64,000 nt of DNA, from positions 3,507,234 through 3,571,233 of the forward strand of contig CP030886.1 of the NCBI GenBank assembly GCA_006969745.1, read 5' to 3'. Position numbers and translations under genes: made by a program. This DNA comes from Cytophagaceae bacterium. GTDB lineage: Bacteria; Bacteroidota; Bacteroidia; Cytophagales; Cyclobacteriaceae. Shown here in pieces: positions 1 through 10,098 of this stretch. Position 1 is the first letter of the stretch, and the number at the start of each line of letters is the position of its first letter. The notes under the pieces were generated by a model that had not been told where the DNA came from, did not search any database, and saw only the letters and a list, made by a program, of their open reading frames with translations.

Positions 1-2611
1 GACTTTTCATGTTGTAATACCAGAAGCCTACACCAGGACCTGTAGAGTAAACTCTTGGTCCTAGAATGTCTCCGGTTTCAACCATGTCCGAATAGGTCAA
101 TACATCAGTAGTCGCAGTTTGAGGATCGCGTGTGGTAGTTACACCATATGCCAGATTAGCTGCATAGACCCAAACTTGATTTTTATGTAATCCCCAGTTT
201 GGCCACATATGGGCATGCGTATCTACAAAGCCTGGAGTAATTGTCTTTCCACTCATATCCATCACTTGTGCTCTTCCTGCATCTATAGACCCTGATGCTC
301 CTACTGCTTTGATACGGGCATTCTCTATAAGTATATCTCCGTTTTCGATTACTTCATCACCATTCATAGTAATTATTCTGGCTCCTTTAAGAAGAATGCT
401 TCCTTCGGGCACGTCTTTTTTCACTTCAACTTTTATCCTTATCTCATTCGGCTTGTATCCTTCGTCTTCTTCATCCTCGTCACCTTCCTTTTCTCCTTCA
501 CCATCTTCTCCTCCGCCTTCTCCGTCGGAATCTTCTTCATCCTCGTCACCTTCTCCTTCTTCGTCCTTCTCTTCTTCTTTCTTCTTTTTCTCTTCTTTTT
601 CCTTCTTTTTCTTTTCTTCTTCTTCTTTTTTCTTTTTCTCTTCAAGCTCCTTTTTCACACGCTCGGCTTCAGCCATATCGTATGCAAAGTAGGCGTTACC
701 AAGTGTGAAGTTTACGGTATTGCCGTCTTTGTTCCAGTGAGCGAATTCACCTCCGAATGTGGTAAGTTTCCAACTTGGAAATGCGGCATTGTCCGGGCTT
801 GAAACAGAGATGCTAACTGTTTCTGCACCCACCGGAGGCACAGTCACAACGTAGACGTCATTGTTGATTTTGGCGAGTGCCTTGTCACCTTTTGGCGCCA
901 TTAGCACATATTCTGCGTTACTTGGTCTTCTCTGAGGTTCAGATGGCCCACCATTCATCAACATGCTGTGATCGTGATTCAACGCCGGGTAGGTCATTAT
1001 TCCGGAAACTTTTAATAGCTCTTTTTCATCGGTACCATCCCATCGCATAGATATCAGTCCTTTTCCTCCGTGGTACATATATATGCGATTGTCCTTTTCC
1101 ACGAAGTGAGGGAGATCTCTTCCACCGGAGGCTTTAATCTTATTCACATTGCCTCCATCTGCATTGATCCATCCAATATTTTCTTGCGCCCTGAAGGCAA
1201 ATGGTCCAATAGCATCATCATAGGCTTTTGCTGTACCGTACAAGAATGCAATTCTATTGGATTTTGCATCCCAGGCTAAGCTGGTATATACTCCACCTTG
1301 GTTAGTCAGTTTGGTCGTTCTTCCACCTGTGGCACGTACTTTATAAATGTGTCCTTCATTTCCTTCCCAGGTAGAGAATGCTAGCATGGTGCCATCAGGT
1401 GACCATGTTGGCATTGCTTCTGTAAAGTTGTTTTTTGTAACTCTTTTAGGCGTGCCATTTGGATAGTCCATGACGTAGAGTCTATTGAGAACCGTGAATG
1501 CCACTTTGCTACCATCAGGTGACCTTTTGGCATCTCTGATCTGGTTGGCGATCATTTTGGTGCTGTCATAGATCGGGTAGTCAAATTGAACCATTGGACC
1601 GAAATCTAGCTCTTCATCTACTTCGAATGGAATTTCTGTTGCCTGACCACCGTTGATAGGAATTCGCCAGATTTTACCTCCATATGAGGCAATAACTGAT
1701 TGATTGTCAGGTGTAAATGACATTGCAGGGTAAACACCCAATCGGGCACGTGATTCTTGATCGTCTCTTCTTACCGGATATGCAAGCCAATCTTCTTCAC
1801 CGGTTTGCAGGTTTCTTTTTCTAAGTCCTGTTTCGGTATTGTATCTGGAAGCGTAAACCAACCATTTACCATCTGAGGAAAGTGTAGGCGCAAACGCGGA
1901 ACCGTATTGGTTGGTTTGGCCAGCTATTTCTCCTGTTTCTCTGTCGTAGATTGCCAGTTGATATTGAGGCATTTGAGCGTTGTAGTTCCATGCACCAAAT
2001 CTTCTTGAAAACCACAAATATCGATCGTCTTGACCAAAAGCAGGCTCAATGGCTTGTAGTGCATCAGGAGTTTTGATGATCTGTATACCTCCACCACCAT
2101 CTTTGTGATACATATGGATTTTCAATGTTCTTATTCCTTTGGAGGCGAAAATGTAGTTTCCGTCTTTAGACCATTCTGCTGCCTGATAGTATTTATCACG
2201 GTCTTTTGTGATTTGCTTAGGTTCGGCTTCTTCATCGGTAAGATCTAGTGTCCAGATATTCTCTGAACCACTTCTGTCTGATGAAAAAACAATGGACTTG
2301 CCATCAGGACTATATCTTGGGTGATCATCAAATGCCATCCCGGACGTTACCTGAGTGGCTTTACCTCCTGATATTGGTAAGGTGTAAAGGTCTCCCATCA
2401 TATCGAAAATGATCTCTTGTCCATTGGGATGAACGTCTAATGAGATCCAGGTTCCTTCTTTCGTATTTAACCTTATTTTTCTTTCAGGTTCAAGGGGTAA
2501 CTCTTTTGTCGCTTTCTTTTCTTTGGTAGTGTCTGCATCGGATTTTTCTTCCTCCTGGGCAAACACAGTAATGCTCAACAAGCAGAGCAGTGCTAAAATT
2601 AGGTTTCGCAT
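1..2611 (-). CDS. PD40 beta-propeller amidohydrolase, secreted (3' end outside window)
   Basis: The protein starts with a clear signal peptide (MRNLILALLCLLSITVFAQ) and then has a long stretch of WD40-like PD40/TolB propeller repeats, visible as recurrent blocks such as HPRYSPDGKSIVFSSDRSG and MPTWSPDGTMLAFSTW, to about residue 650. A roughly 65-residue charged linker (about residues 653-717) runs first Lys/Glu, then Asp/Glu/Gly. The amidohydrolase part begins near residue 722 (ILLKGARIITMNGDE) and includes the metal-binding GFVDTHAHMW segment. The remainder of the catalytic domain lies beyond the window edge; 870 codons are seen. Family members of this architecture are periplasmic or exported hydrolases, often annotated as imidazolonepropionase- or dipeptidase-like, with unknown substrate. 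No upstream gene is coupled to it. Confidence 0.88.
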   Translation of the reverse strand, partial: MRNLILALLCLLSITVFAQEEEKSDADTTKEKKATKELPLEPERKIRLNTKEGTWISLDVHPNGQEIIFDMMGDLYTLPISGGKATQVTSGMAFDDHPRYSPDGKSIVFSSDRSGSENIWTLDLTDEEAEPKQITKDRDKYYQAAEWSKDGNYIFASKGIRTLKIHMYHKDGGGGIQIIKTPDALQAIEPAFGQDDRYLWFSRRFGAWNYNAQMPQYQLAIYDRETGEIAGQTNQYGSAFAPTLSSDGKWLVYASRYNTETGLRKRNLQTGEEDWLAYPVRRDDQESRARLGVYPAMSFTPDNQSVIASYGGKIWRIPINGGQATEIPFEVDEELDFGPMVQFDYPIYDSTKMIANQIRDAKRSPDGSKVAFTVLNRLYVMDYPNGTPKRVTKNNFTEAMPTWSPDGTMLAFSTWEGNEGHIYKVRATGGRTTKLTNQGGVYTSLAWDAKSNRIAFLYGTAKAYDDAIGPFAFRAQENIGWINADGGNVNKIKASGGRDLPHFVEKDNRIYMYHGGKGLISMRWDGTDEKELLKVSGIMTYPALNHDHSMLMNGGPSEPQRRPSNAEYVLMAPKGDKALAKINNDVYVVTVPPVGAETVSISVSSPDNAAFPSWKLTTFGGEFAHWNKDGNTVNFTLGNAYFAYDMAEAERVKKELEEKKKKEEEEKKKKEKEEKKKKEEEKDEEGEGDEDEEDSDGEGGGEDGEGEKEGDEDEEDEGYKPNEIRIKVEVKKDVPEGSILLKGARIITMNGDEVIENGDILIENARIKAVGASGSIDAGRAQVMDMSGKTITPGFVDTHAHMWPNWGLHKNQVWVYAANLAYGVTTTRDPQTATTDVLTYSDMVETGDILGPRVYSTGPGVGFWYYNMKS

Positions 2612-2794
2612 ATTACTTTAGGATTTTGATTGCGGCCAAGATATTCTAAAATATCAGTTATGGCGAAGGAACTTACACGAGTGGAGGTTGGAAGATAGTG
2701 AAAGAGCTGAAGAAGGTGGAGGTTGTGAGGAGAGGAGTGAGGTGTATAAGGAAAAGGGGGGTGGTACCCCAATGTGTATCTAAGTAATATTAGG

Positions 2795-3199
2795 TTAGCT
2801 TTTGAGCTTTTGCATTTTCTCTTTCAGCGTTGGCCAATCGGCTGATCCATCGGTCTTTAGCATCTTGGAAAGCATGCCTATTGATTTTTCTTTAAAGCCA
2901 AACATTTTCGCTATCATCTCGCAAAACTTAATTTCACTCAGATAGACCTTCCCATCCGATTTCATTACCCTGACCATGTCAGAAAGGATCTCAATTTTAC
3001 TATCAAAGCCCAGGTCCGTGCTTAGGTCTAAATCGAATGTTTTCTTTTTTAGCTCTTCCTGAATTACGTCTTCAAGTTCTTCTGCAGAGATGCTACTTTG
3101 GCTAGCTAAGTCGTGTATAAATTTTCGTTCTGTGTCTTCAAATTGATTATCGACCAGTGCAAGCTGGATCATAATCCTAAATTTTTCTTTGTCATTCAT
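2795..3199 (-). CDS. TerB-like helical protein
   Basis: A 134-residue all-helical acidic protein without signal peptide. The pattern IQLALVDNQFEDTERKFIHD followed by a second half with VMKSDGKVYLSEIKFCEMIA is the two-fold arrangement seen in the TerB/DUF533-like fold, where acidic residues after the first helix of each half can bind metal. Proteins of this type in Bacteroidota are stand-alone and of unknown role; a tellurite link should not be assumed. It stands alone between the amidohydrolase and the maltodextrin locus on the same strand, with gaps over 100 bases on both sides, so it is probably transcribed separately. Confidence 0.65.
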   Translation of the reverse strand: MNDKEKFRIMIQLALVDNQFEDTERKFIHDLASQSSISAEELEDVIQEELKKKTFDLDLSTDLGFDSKIEILSDMVRVMKSDGKVYLSEIKFCEMIAKMFGFKEKSIGMLSKMLKTDGSADWPTLKEKMQKLKS

Positions 3200-3319
3200 A
3201 ATATTACTTTTTGTTATATCACAAACTGACGAAAAATTGAATGAGAATTATATGGAGGACATTACTACATGTCCACTAGATAATTTGCTTACTTAGATTT
3301 AATCAAAATTTCAGAACAA

Positions 3320-5167
3320 TTATTTCTTGAGATCGAAGATTGCTGTTTGTTTTGGGCCGACCTTAAAATCTTTGCTTACGTCAATTGAAGTGCCGTCAAG
3401 CACATTGACACCCGTACTGTAATCAGCTAATATCTTAGCAAACCGTTTCCTTTCGAACGATTTTGGTTGGTCATTTCTATTCATAATTACCATTACAGCT
3501 TGATCATTAGTATGCCTGAAGTATACATAGGAATTATCTTCAGGAATAAAGTGTGTTAGTTTACCGTGATGAATAGCAGTGGCATTTTTTCTCCAATTGG
3601 TGAGCTTTTTCACATATTCATATGCTTCCTGTTCTTGGGTTGTTCTTCCTTCTGCTGTAAAGACCGAGCGGCTATCTTCTTCCCATCCACCGATCATGTC
3701 AGCGCGCTTCCTTCCATCGCCTTGTACTGGTGAGTTTGCGAGCATTAATTCGGTGCCATAATAAACCTGGGGTATTCCTCGAATCGTCATTAGATATGCG
3801 TAGCCCATCTTAAACAGATCTGGATCTTCTCCCATTTTAGTATAGAAACGCTCGATATCGTGATTGTCGATAAATACTACATTTTGATTTGGATCACTGT
3901 AGAGCCTGTCTTGAGATACAGCATAATAGAGCTCTGATAGTCCGTTTTTCCATCCAAAGTCATCGATAAGTGCCCGATCCAGGGCAAACATTATTTGAAA
4001 ATCAGTGACACTTGGAAGTTTAGAATTGTAGCCATCATCTTCTCCAGATTTATCTTGCTGCCAATATGATTCGTGAGCGACTCTCTCTACCCATGCTTCA
4101 CCTACAATATTGAAAGAAGGATAGGCGTTCATTACTGATTCTACCCAGTTGGAGAGGTAGTCCTTATATGGGTAAACATATGTATCCATTCGTATGCCGT
4201 CTACCCCAGAATATTCGATCCACCATATTGAATTCTGAATCAGATAAGAAGCAAGAATTGGATTTCGCTGGTCCAGGTCTGCGAGTTCGGGCACAAACCA
4301 TCCTTTCTGAAGCTTGTCCAGGTCGTATTGTGATGCATGTGGGTCTGACTGGACTTCTCCTCTGAAATTCGTCGTTCCGTACTTCTCAAAGTCATGAAAC
4401 CAATCCTTTGATGGCAGGTCTTTCAACCACCAATGCTGATCTCCCACATGATTATGAATCATGTCCATGATCACTTTAATATCTTTATCATGGGCTTTTT
4501 GAACAAATGATTTGAATTCTTCATTTGACCCAAACCTTCTATCTATTTTGTAAAGGTCTGTGGCAGCATATCCGTGATAGGCACCATATTCGGGTTTCAT
4601 GTCATTTTCGAAAGTGGGAGTGAGCCATACAGCTGTCATGCCGAGATCCTTTATGTAGTCCAGTCGATCGGCCACTCCTTTTATATCACCGCCATGCCGT
4701 CCATTTGGTTTAGACCTGTCTGCGGCTTCTAACATTCCATCAACTGTATCGTTTTCAGAGTTTCCATTGGCAAATCGGTCGGGCATTAGTAAATAAATTA
4801 CATCACTACTGTCGAATCCTAAATTTCTCTTCGTGTCACTTGTTCTTTGCTTAATCGTGTAGTTAAACGTCACACGTGTTTTATTACCTTCTTTCAATCG
4901 TATTTGAATATCACCGGACTCGACATCAGTAAGTGACATATTTATGATCAGGTAATTCGGGTTTTCTAAGGATTTCACCTCCTTGATAGTCACTCCGGGA
5001 TAGATAAATTCAGGTGTTAACTTCCCAATGTTTACACCGTGAAGCATTAATTGCAAGGTTGAAACCGGCATGTCAGTCCACCAAAAAGGAGGGTCTATGT
5101 GCTGTAATTTCTGACTGTTACCATAGAGGCAATAGAGGAGAAAAATTAGAAAGAATAACTTTTTCAT
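3320..5167 (-). CDS. GH13 cyclomaltodextrinase/neopullulanase-like (SusA-like)
   Basis: Signal peptide at residues 1-18, an N-terminal immunoglobulin-like cyclomaltodextrinase domain (about 20-110), a (beta/alpha)8 GH13 catalytic domain and a C-terminal beta domain from about 535. All four GH13 regions are present: MDMIHNHVG, GIRMD with nucleophile Asp328, IVGEAW with acid/base Glu357, and FIDNHD with Asp437. The closest known role is Bacteroides SusA, a periplasmic neopullulanase that cuts imported malto-oligosaccharides. It is the last gene of the susC-susD arm but is separated from susD by a strong hairpin terminator, so its level is probably set by read-through. No lipobox, so soluble periplasmic location is inferred. 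Confidence 0.93.
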   Translation of the reverse strand: MKKLFFLIFLLYCLYGNSQKLQHIDPPFWWTDMPVSTLQLMLHGVNIGKLTPEFIYPGVTIKEVKSLENPNYLIINMSLTDVESGDIQIRLKEGNKTRVTFNYTIKQRTSDTKRNLGFDSSDVIYLLMPDRFANGNSENDTVDGMLEAADRSKPNGRHGGDIKGVADRLDYIKDLGMTAVWLTPTFENDMKPEYGAYHGYAATDLYKIDRRFGSNEEFKSFVQKAHDKDIKVIMDMIHNHVGDQHWWLKDLPSKDWFHDFEKYGTTNFRGEVQSDPHASQYDLDKLQKGWFVPELADLDQRNPILASYLIQNSIWWIEYSGVDGIRMDTYVYPYKDYLSNWVESVMNAYPSFNIVGEAWVERVAHESYWQQDKSGEDDGYNSKLPSVTDFQIMFALDRALIDDFGWKNGLSELYYAVSQDRLYSDPNQNVVFIDNHDIERFYTKMGEDPDLFKMGYAYLMTIRGIPQVYYGTELMLANSPVQGDGRKRADMIGGWEEDSRSVFTAEGRTTQEQEAYEYVKKLTNWRKNATAIHHGKLTHFIPEDNSYVYFRHTNDQAVMVIMNRNDQPKSFERKRFAKILADYSTGVNVLDGTSIDVSKDFKVGPKQTAIFDLKK

Positions 5168-5180
5168 ATTGATGTGTCAA

Positions 5181-5206
5181 ATAAAAAAAGCGACGTTTGT
5201 CGCTTT
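5181..5206 (-). terminator. Rho-independent terminator between susD and the SusA-like gene
   Basis: Perfect 8-bp inverted repeat AAAGCGAC/GTCGCTTT with a 4-base loop; on the minus strand the stem is followed by a run of T. It sits 22 bases after the susD stop and 20 bases before the next start codon, so it would stop or attenuate transcripts entering the SusA-like gene. Confidence 0.8.
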
Positions 5207-5227
5207 CTATTTCAAATAAATAATCGG

Positions 5228-6844
5228 TTAGTAATTATCGTTTTGCTCAAGATTTGGGTTTGCTATCAGGTCAGAGGCCGGGATAGGGAAGATGTCTAAA
5301 TGAGCCGGAGTGGCCATGCCATTTTCAACTCCGCCTTTCCAAGGCCAGATATAATCACCTCCAGTAAACTTCCCATGTCTGACCAAATCAGTTCTTCTAG
5401 TGGCTTCCAGGTAAAGTTCCCGTGCTCGTTCCGCCAAAATCCAATCTGCGTCTACGTCACCAATCGTCACATTGCCACTATTGTCTCCATATGCTCTTTG
5501 TCTGAGCTCATTCAGGTAACCCAAAGTTGTTCCGCTGATCGCACCACTTTCTTCCAATTCTGATTCGGCAAGCATCAGGTATGCTTCCGCCAGTCTGAAA
5601 ACCGGATAGTCCGTACCTACCTGATCAACTCCAGGTGCTCTCTGCCCTGTAGATGCTTCAATATTTGTAAATTTTGGAACAGCCCAGCCATCTGTAAATT
5701 CGCCAATGTCAGCTATCTCCAGCGCTTGCCCTTCTGTAAAGAAAATTGCTCGACCATCGGCACTTGCACCATCGGGATCAGCAGCTGCACCTGGAAAATG
5801 ATTGACCAATGCGCTTGTTGTTCTATAGCCCGCCCATCCACTGGGCACACCATAATCGTTTTCTGCTTCGTCAGCGAAAGGGATTCCGTTCTTTTCATCA
5901 TCAGACATTGCTCCACCAATTCCACCTCGAATGATGGTTGTTGTACCACCCCAGGTTTGAGATGCAAGTCCATCGTGTACCAATGGCCAAATGATCTCAT
6001 CAGTTCTAAGGTTGTTGTCGGCCATAAAAAGCTCTTGATAGTTGGGAGCGATACTATACTGATTGGAGTTGATTACTTTGTTTACTTCTGTGATACAGTC
6101 TGCATATCGGTCAATGCCAGTGTAGACCTCCGCATTCAAGTATAGCTTGGCCTTTAGCATCCAGGCTGTGGCCTGATCGACTCGACCATAATCATGGCTG
6201 CCCTGACCAGGCGTTAATAACTGGTCGTCTATATCATTGAGCTCACTTTCTATAAAGTCAAAGATCACCTGAGGCTCTACCTGGGAGGGTAGTTCTGAAG
6301 AAATTGTGGTAATTAATGCCACGTTTCTAAAATGGTCAAGCGCATGCCAATAAGAAAATGCTCTTATAAATCTTGCTTCTGCAACGTATTGATCAATCTC
6401 TGCGATCTCATCTGCGGTAAGACCATCAGGTAAATCACTGGCTACTCTGATAAAATCATTGACCAGGGATATGGTATAGAATATTCGATAATAAAGTACT
6501 CTAACAAATTGGTTATCAGCACCCCACGTATGATTATGAAGGTCTCGGATACCTGAATCTGTCCAAGCGATGATTGCTTCGTCTGTAGTAAGTTCCTGTG
6601 CTTTCCACCAAACGCGCAAGTAGCTAGAAAAACCTTCATCGTTTATTATGGATAAGTCAGGTTGGCCTGCAGCACCTTCCTGGCCTGTAAGGGTTAGGGA
6701 TGCATAGACTTTTGCAATGTAGGATTTGTATCCATCGAAATCTGAAAATGCAATGGATTCAACTAAACCATTTTTAGGCTCTAGTTCCAAATCAGTGCAT
6801 CCAACAAGGACCATGATTGCTAATATGGAAAGTATTTTTTTCAT
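5228..6844 (-). CDS. susD: SusD/RagB-family starch-binding outer-membrane lipoprotein
   Basis: Lipoprotein signal with lipobox ending in Cys16 (LAIMVLVGC), then a helical SusD fold of 538 residues rich in TPR-like helices, for example ARFIRAFSYWHALDHF near residue 160 and the C-terminal ELRQRAYGD and ILAERARELYLEATRR segments typical of the family. SusD proteins cap the SusC channel and capture glycans at the cell surface. The gene follows the SusC gene by 10 bases and is surely cotranscribed. The neighbouring amylases point to malto-oligosaccharide or starch as ligand; the ligand itself is inferred from context. Confidence 0.95.
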   Translation of the reverse strand: MKKILSILAIMVLVGCTDLELEPKNGLVESIAFSDFDGYKSYIAKVYASLTLTGQEGAAGQPDLSIINDEGFSSYLRVWWKAQELTTDEAIIAWTDSGIRDLHNHTWGADNQFVRVLYYRIFYTISLVNDFIRVASDLPDGLTADEIAEIDQYVAEARFIRAFSYWHALDHFRNVALITTISSELPSQVEPQVIFDFIESELNDIDDQLLTPGQGSHDYGRVDQATAWMLKAKLYLNAEVYTGIDRYADCITEVNKVINSNQYSIAPNYQELFMADNNLRTDEIIWPLVHDGLASQTWGGTTTIIRGGIGGAMSDDEKNGIPFADEAENDYGVPSGWAGYRTTSALVNHFPGAAADPDGASADGRAIFFTEGQALEIADIGEFTDGWAVPKFTNIEASTGQRAPGVDQVGTDYPVFRLAEAYLMLAESELEESGAISGTTLGYLNELRQRAYGDNSGNVTIGDVDADWILAERARELYLEATRRTDLVRHGKFTGGDYIWPWKGGVENGMATPAHLDIFPIPASDLIANPNLEQNDNY

Positions 6845-6854
6845 GTTACTTTGA

Positions 6855-9800
6855 CTAAAATGTAATATTTAAACCCGCAATAAATGTTCGAGAGCGTGGA
6901 TACAAGTTATTATCTATTCCACCGATGCCTGCTTCAGGGTCTACTCCTGAGTAGCCTGTTAAAGTCATTAGATTGGATGCGGTAAAATATACTCTGGCTT
7001 TTACCTTTTCTATCTGGTTGATTTTGTAACCAACAGTGACATTATCCAACTTTAAGAATGATGCATTTTCTACATAAATATCTGATAGAAGCTGTCTTTC
7101 AGTGAAATCATTGTCATATGCTGAGAGGTGAATGTTGTTTGGAGCAAACGTATTATCAACTCCTTCAAATGCACCGTATTGAGCCTGAACATTGTTGTAG
7201 ACATAACCTCCAATTTGGCCTCTGAATGTAAATGCTAAATCAAATTGCTTATAGGTCATATTTCCAGTTAGACCAAGGATCAGATCAGGAGCCGGTTTTT
7301 TGTATGGACGTAAGTCGTCTTCATTGATTCTACCATCATCATTTTGATCAACATACATATCCAGATCATTTCTCAATCCATCATTGTTGGTGTCTTCACC
7401 ATCTGAAACTGGTCTTCCATTGATTTTTCTATGCTCATATACAAAAAAGGAATTTGCCGGAAAGCCTACCCTTAGAATTTGTATGGATTGACCAACATCC
7501 CCTGAAATACCACCAGTAGGATATCCTTGAAAATCAGGAAGGTTAGAGTTGTCAAGTTTTAAGATTTCATTTCGATTGTATGATGCATTGAAGCCAAGGT
7601 CTAGTCTTAAGTCTGATTTATCTATAACTATGGCATTAAGTTGAAGCTCAATACCCTTGTTTTCCATTTCTCCAATGTTGGTTACAGCTCTATCTCCGGT
7701 TAGTGTCCCAATTGGGAATGCAATGTTGAAAAGAAGGTCGGTAGTGAGTTTTCTATATAGGTCAATTGAGCCAGACAATCTTCCTTCAAGAAAACCATAG
7801 TCGATTCCAAAATTTAAGGATCTGGTTTCTTCCCATTTGATTCCTGGATCCACTGCATTGGGTCTGAAAGTATTTACTGTATCCTGACCGAAAATATAGG
7901 TTGTTCTATCATCGCTAAGCTGGTACAAGTTTACGTACAAGTAGTCCCCGATTTCTTCATTACCTGTAACGCCGTAACTAGCTCTCACTTTCAAGTTTGA
8001 CATTACATCTTCTAAACCTTTGGCAAAGGGTTCATCTATTACTCTCCATGCAAATGCAAGTGAAGGAAATAATCCCCACCTGTTTGCCTCTCCAAACCGA
8101 GTGCTTCCATCTCTTCTTACAGTAGCTGTAATCAAATATTTATCCTGAATGGAAAGGTTGGCTCGGCCCCAAAATGAGATGAGCCGATTTTCTAATTCGA
8201 ATATCAATGGTTCATCAAGAAGACCTCTGATTTCATTAAGCTTGCCATCACTTATAAAGTCTGTTGGGTTCGTGATATTTAAATCTGTGAGCGAAACTGT
8301 GTCTCTTTTGAAGAGCGATCGGTCAACGCTTTTTTGAAAATCCTGATATGAATAGCCTGCAATCAAATCGAGCTTTCCGATCGAAAGTTCTGTATTGTAG
8401 TTGAGATAAGTCTCAAGCAGGTTGCTTGTTCGTGAATCTTCAAAGGTGGTAAATGTACCATTTTCTATTCCAGCTTTTTCGTTGATTAAACGAGTAACCT
8501 GGCTTTTGCCTTGCGAATTGTCATAGGCATAGTTAACCTTTACTGACAATCCATCAACAAACGGAAGTTTGTAATTGACATTTGCACCAACGAGGTTACG
8601 TACAGTTCTGCCAATATTGAACGTCTGATCGATCTGGGCTACCGGGTTAGAGGGTGCCAGTGGACTTGACCATTCAAAATATCCACCGGTAGTAGGGTCA
8701 TCCGCAAGAACAGATTGAGTTGGATCAAATACAAGTGCCGAACCCACAACATTTGGTGCAAATCGATTTTTAATAATACTATGCTTGGTGCTGATGCCTA
8801 TTGAAAGGTCTTTGTTGAGCAATTCCTGATTGAAATTTACTGCTCCGGAAATTCGTTGAAGATTATCTGTTTTTAGTAATCCATCAACATCCTGATAGTT
8901 TAGGGAGACTCGACCGTTATTGGTTTTACCTCCAAATGAAACACCAAGGTTATGATTCATTCCTTGAGCTACTTGAGTGATTTCATCAAACCAGTCTGTA
9001 TTTGAAGAGCCTAGATCTCCGAGATTGCGGGGACCTTTTCTTTCGACGGTGAAAGCAAATTCTGCGGGATTCAACATTCTTACACCCGGGCCATTAACTC
9101 CGATGGCGTATGAGCCGTCGTATGAAAACTGTGGCTTTCCCGAAATTCCTTTTTTGGTGGTTATAATTACAACACCATTGGCACCTCTGGAACCATAGAT
9201 GGCTGCCGATGAGGCATCTTTTAATACCGTGATATCTGCAATATCTGCAGGGTTTATAAAATTCAGCGGGTTTCTCACTCCAGCTACTCCATCATTCTCC
9301 AATGGAACGCCATCCACAACGAATAGCGGTTCGTTGCCAGCTGTAAGCGATGTTCCCCCTCTAATTCGAATCGAAACGCCTGATCCTGGAGCTCCGTCGT
9401 TTGAAACTACCTGTACACCTGCTACTTTACCAGCAATCAAATTGCTGGGAGAGGTAAGTACTCCTGTATTAAATTCTTTCGCATCTACTTTGTTTACCAC
9501 GCCGGTCACGTCACCTTTCTCGACTTGTCCATATCCGACAACCACTATTTCGGATAGCTCCTGTATGTCCGTAACCATGTTTATGTCAATGACGGTTCTG
9601 CCGGATACAGCCTGTTCGATTGTCTGGTATCCAATGTAGGTGAATACCAATATGTCATCTGAAGATGCATCCAAAGTATACTTTCCATCTATATCAGTGG
9701 CAGCACCTTTCTGAGTTCCTTTGATTTGCACCGTAACCCCAGGTAGTGAGGTTCCATCTTGTGAATCTCTGACTGTTCCGCTTACTTTTTGCTGAGCTAA

Positions 9801-9884
9801 TGAGGCAAACACTCCACTCGTAAGTAAAAGAACCAGTAGATATTTGAGGGGCCATTTAACCTCTAAAGTTATTTTCGTATTCAT
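6855..9884 (-). CDS. susC: SusC/RagA-family TonB-dependent outer-membrane receptor
   Basis: Signal peptide (ends near ASLAQQ), a carboxypeptidase-regulatory-like domain (about residues 33-115, VSGTVRDSQDGTSLPGVTVQ), a TonB-box/plug region with SELSEIVVVGYGQ-type sequence and the SusC signature RIRGGTSLTAGNEPLFVVDGV, then a 22-strand barrel ending in an aromatic-terminated strand (FIAGLNITF). Length 1009 is normal for the family. It imports glycan fragments in partnership with the adjacent SusD using energy from TonB. The first gene of its transcript; its upstream gap carries two LacI-type operators. Confidence 0.96.
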   Translation of the reverse strand: MNTKITLEVKWPLKYLLVLLLTSGVFASLAQQKVSGTVRDSQDGTSLPGVTVQIKGTQKGAATDIDGKYTLDASSDDILVFTYIGYQTIEQAVSGRTVIDINMVTDIQELSEIVVVGYGQVEKGDVTGVVNKVDAKEFNTGVLTSPSNLIAGKVAGVQVVSNDGAPGSGVSIRIRGGTSLTAGNEPLFVVDGVPLENDGVAGVRNPLNFINPADIADITVLKDASSAAIYGSRGANGVVIITTKKGISGKPQFSYDGSYAIGVNGPGVRMLNPAEFAFTVERKGPRNLGDLGSSNTDWFDEITQVAQGMNHNLGVSFGGKTNNGRVSLNYQDVDGLLKTDNLQRISGAVNFNQELLNKDLSIGISTKHSIIKNRFAPNVVGSALVFDPTQSVLADDPTTGGYFEWSSPLAPSNPVAQIDQTFNIGRTVRNLVGANVNYKLPFVDGLSVKVNYAYDNSQGKSQVTRLINEKAGIENGTFTTFEDSRTSNLLETYLNYNTELSIGKLDLIAGYSYQDFQKSVDRSLFKRDTVSLTDLNITNPTDFISDGKLNEIRGLLDEPLIFELENRLISFWGRANLSIQDKYLITATVRRDGSTRFGEANRWGLFPSLAFAWRVIDEPFAKGLEDVMSNLKVRASYGVTGNEEIGDYLYVNLYQLSDDRTTYIFGQDTVNTFRPNAVDPGIKWEETRSLNFGIDYGFLEGRLSGSIDLYRKLTTDLLFNIAFPIGTLTGDRAVTNIGEMENKGIELQLNAIVIDKSDLRLDLGFNASYNRNEILKLDNSNLPDFQGYPTGGISGDVGQSIQILRVGFPANSFFVYEHRKINGRPVSDGEDTNNDGLRNDLDMYVDQNDDGRINEDDLRPYKKPAPDLILGLTGNMTYKQFDLAFTFRGQIGGYVYNNVQAQYGAFEGVDNTFAPNNIHLSAYDNDFTERQLLSDIYVENASFLKLDNVTVGYKINQIEKVKARVYFTASNLMTLTGYSGVDPEAGIGGIDNNLYPRSRTFIAGLNITF

Positions 9885-10018
9885 TGATTTGCTCCGTATT
9901 TGTTACCCAAGATTTAAGGAAACTGTATCCTAATAATCATCATCGCTTTGTAATTTCAATTTTACCAATTTCGAAACGTAAATCCATGATTTTCAGGGGT
10001 TTTTACCTCATTTTTCTA

Positions 10019-10032
10019 CGCAAACGTTTGCG
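10019..10032. promoter_or_regulatory. LacI-type operator upstream of susC
   Basis: Perfect 14-base palindrome CGCAAACGTTTGCG with the central CG typical of LacI-family sites. It is 135 bases upstream of the susC start codon. The same core recurs before lacI and before the GH31 operon, which supports shared control by the locus LacI protein. Confidence 0.8.
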
Positions 10033-10075
10033 AATTATGAGTCTCATAATGATGCGTCATGTAGGATTAAGGGCT

Positions 10076-10090
10076 CCGAAAACGTTTCCG
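10076..10090. promoter_or_regulatory. Second, imperfect LacI-type operator upstream of susC
   Basis: The segment CGAAAACGTTTCCG is a near palindrome (one mismatched pair) with the same AAACGTTT core, about 45 bases from the perfect site centre to centre +58. It lies only 9 bases beyond the end of the amylase gene. Two sites on one face could allow cooperative binding or looping; that is inference. Confidence 0.5.
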
Positions 10091-10098
10091 TTGAAGAA

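Noticed and set aside
309..692. Ser/Phe-rich frame opposite the amidohydrolase, and a Lys/Arg-rich minus frame in the same place
   Set aside because: Both are shadows of the charged low-complexity linker.
2685..2760. Purine-rich strand (GAAGAAGGTGGAGG...) between the amidohydrolase and TerB-like genes
   Set aside because: Compositional oddity with no gene, repeat unit or hairpin of note.
3257..3274. Hairpin GGACAT-6 bases-ATGTCC in the gap between the GH13 and TerB-like genes
   Set aside because: Short stem and no T-run on either side, so not a supported terminator.
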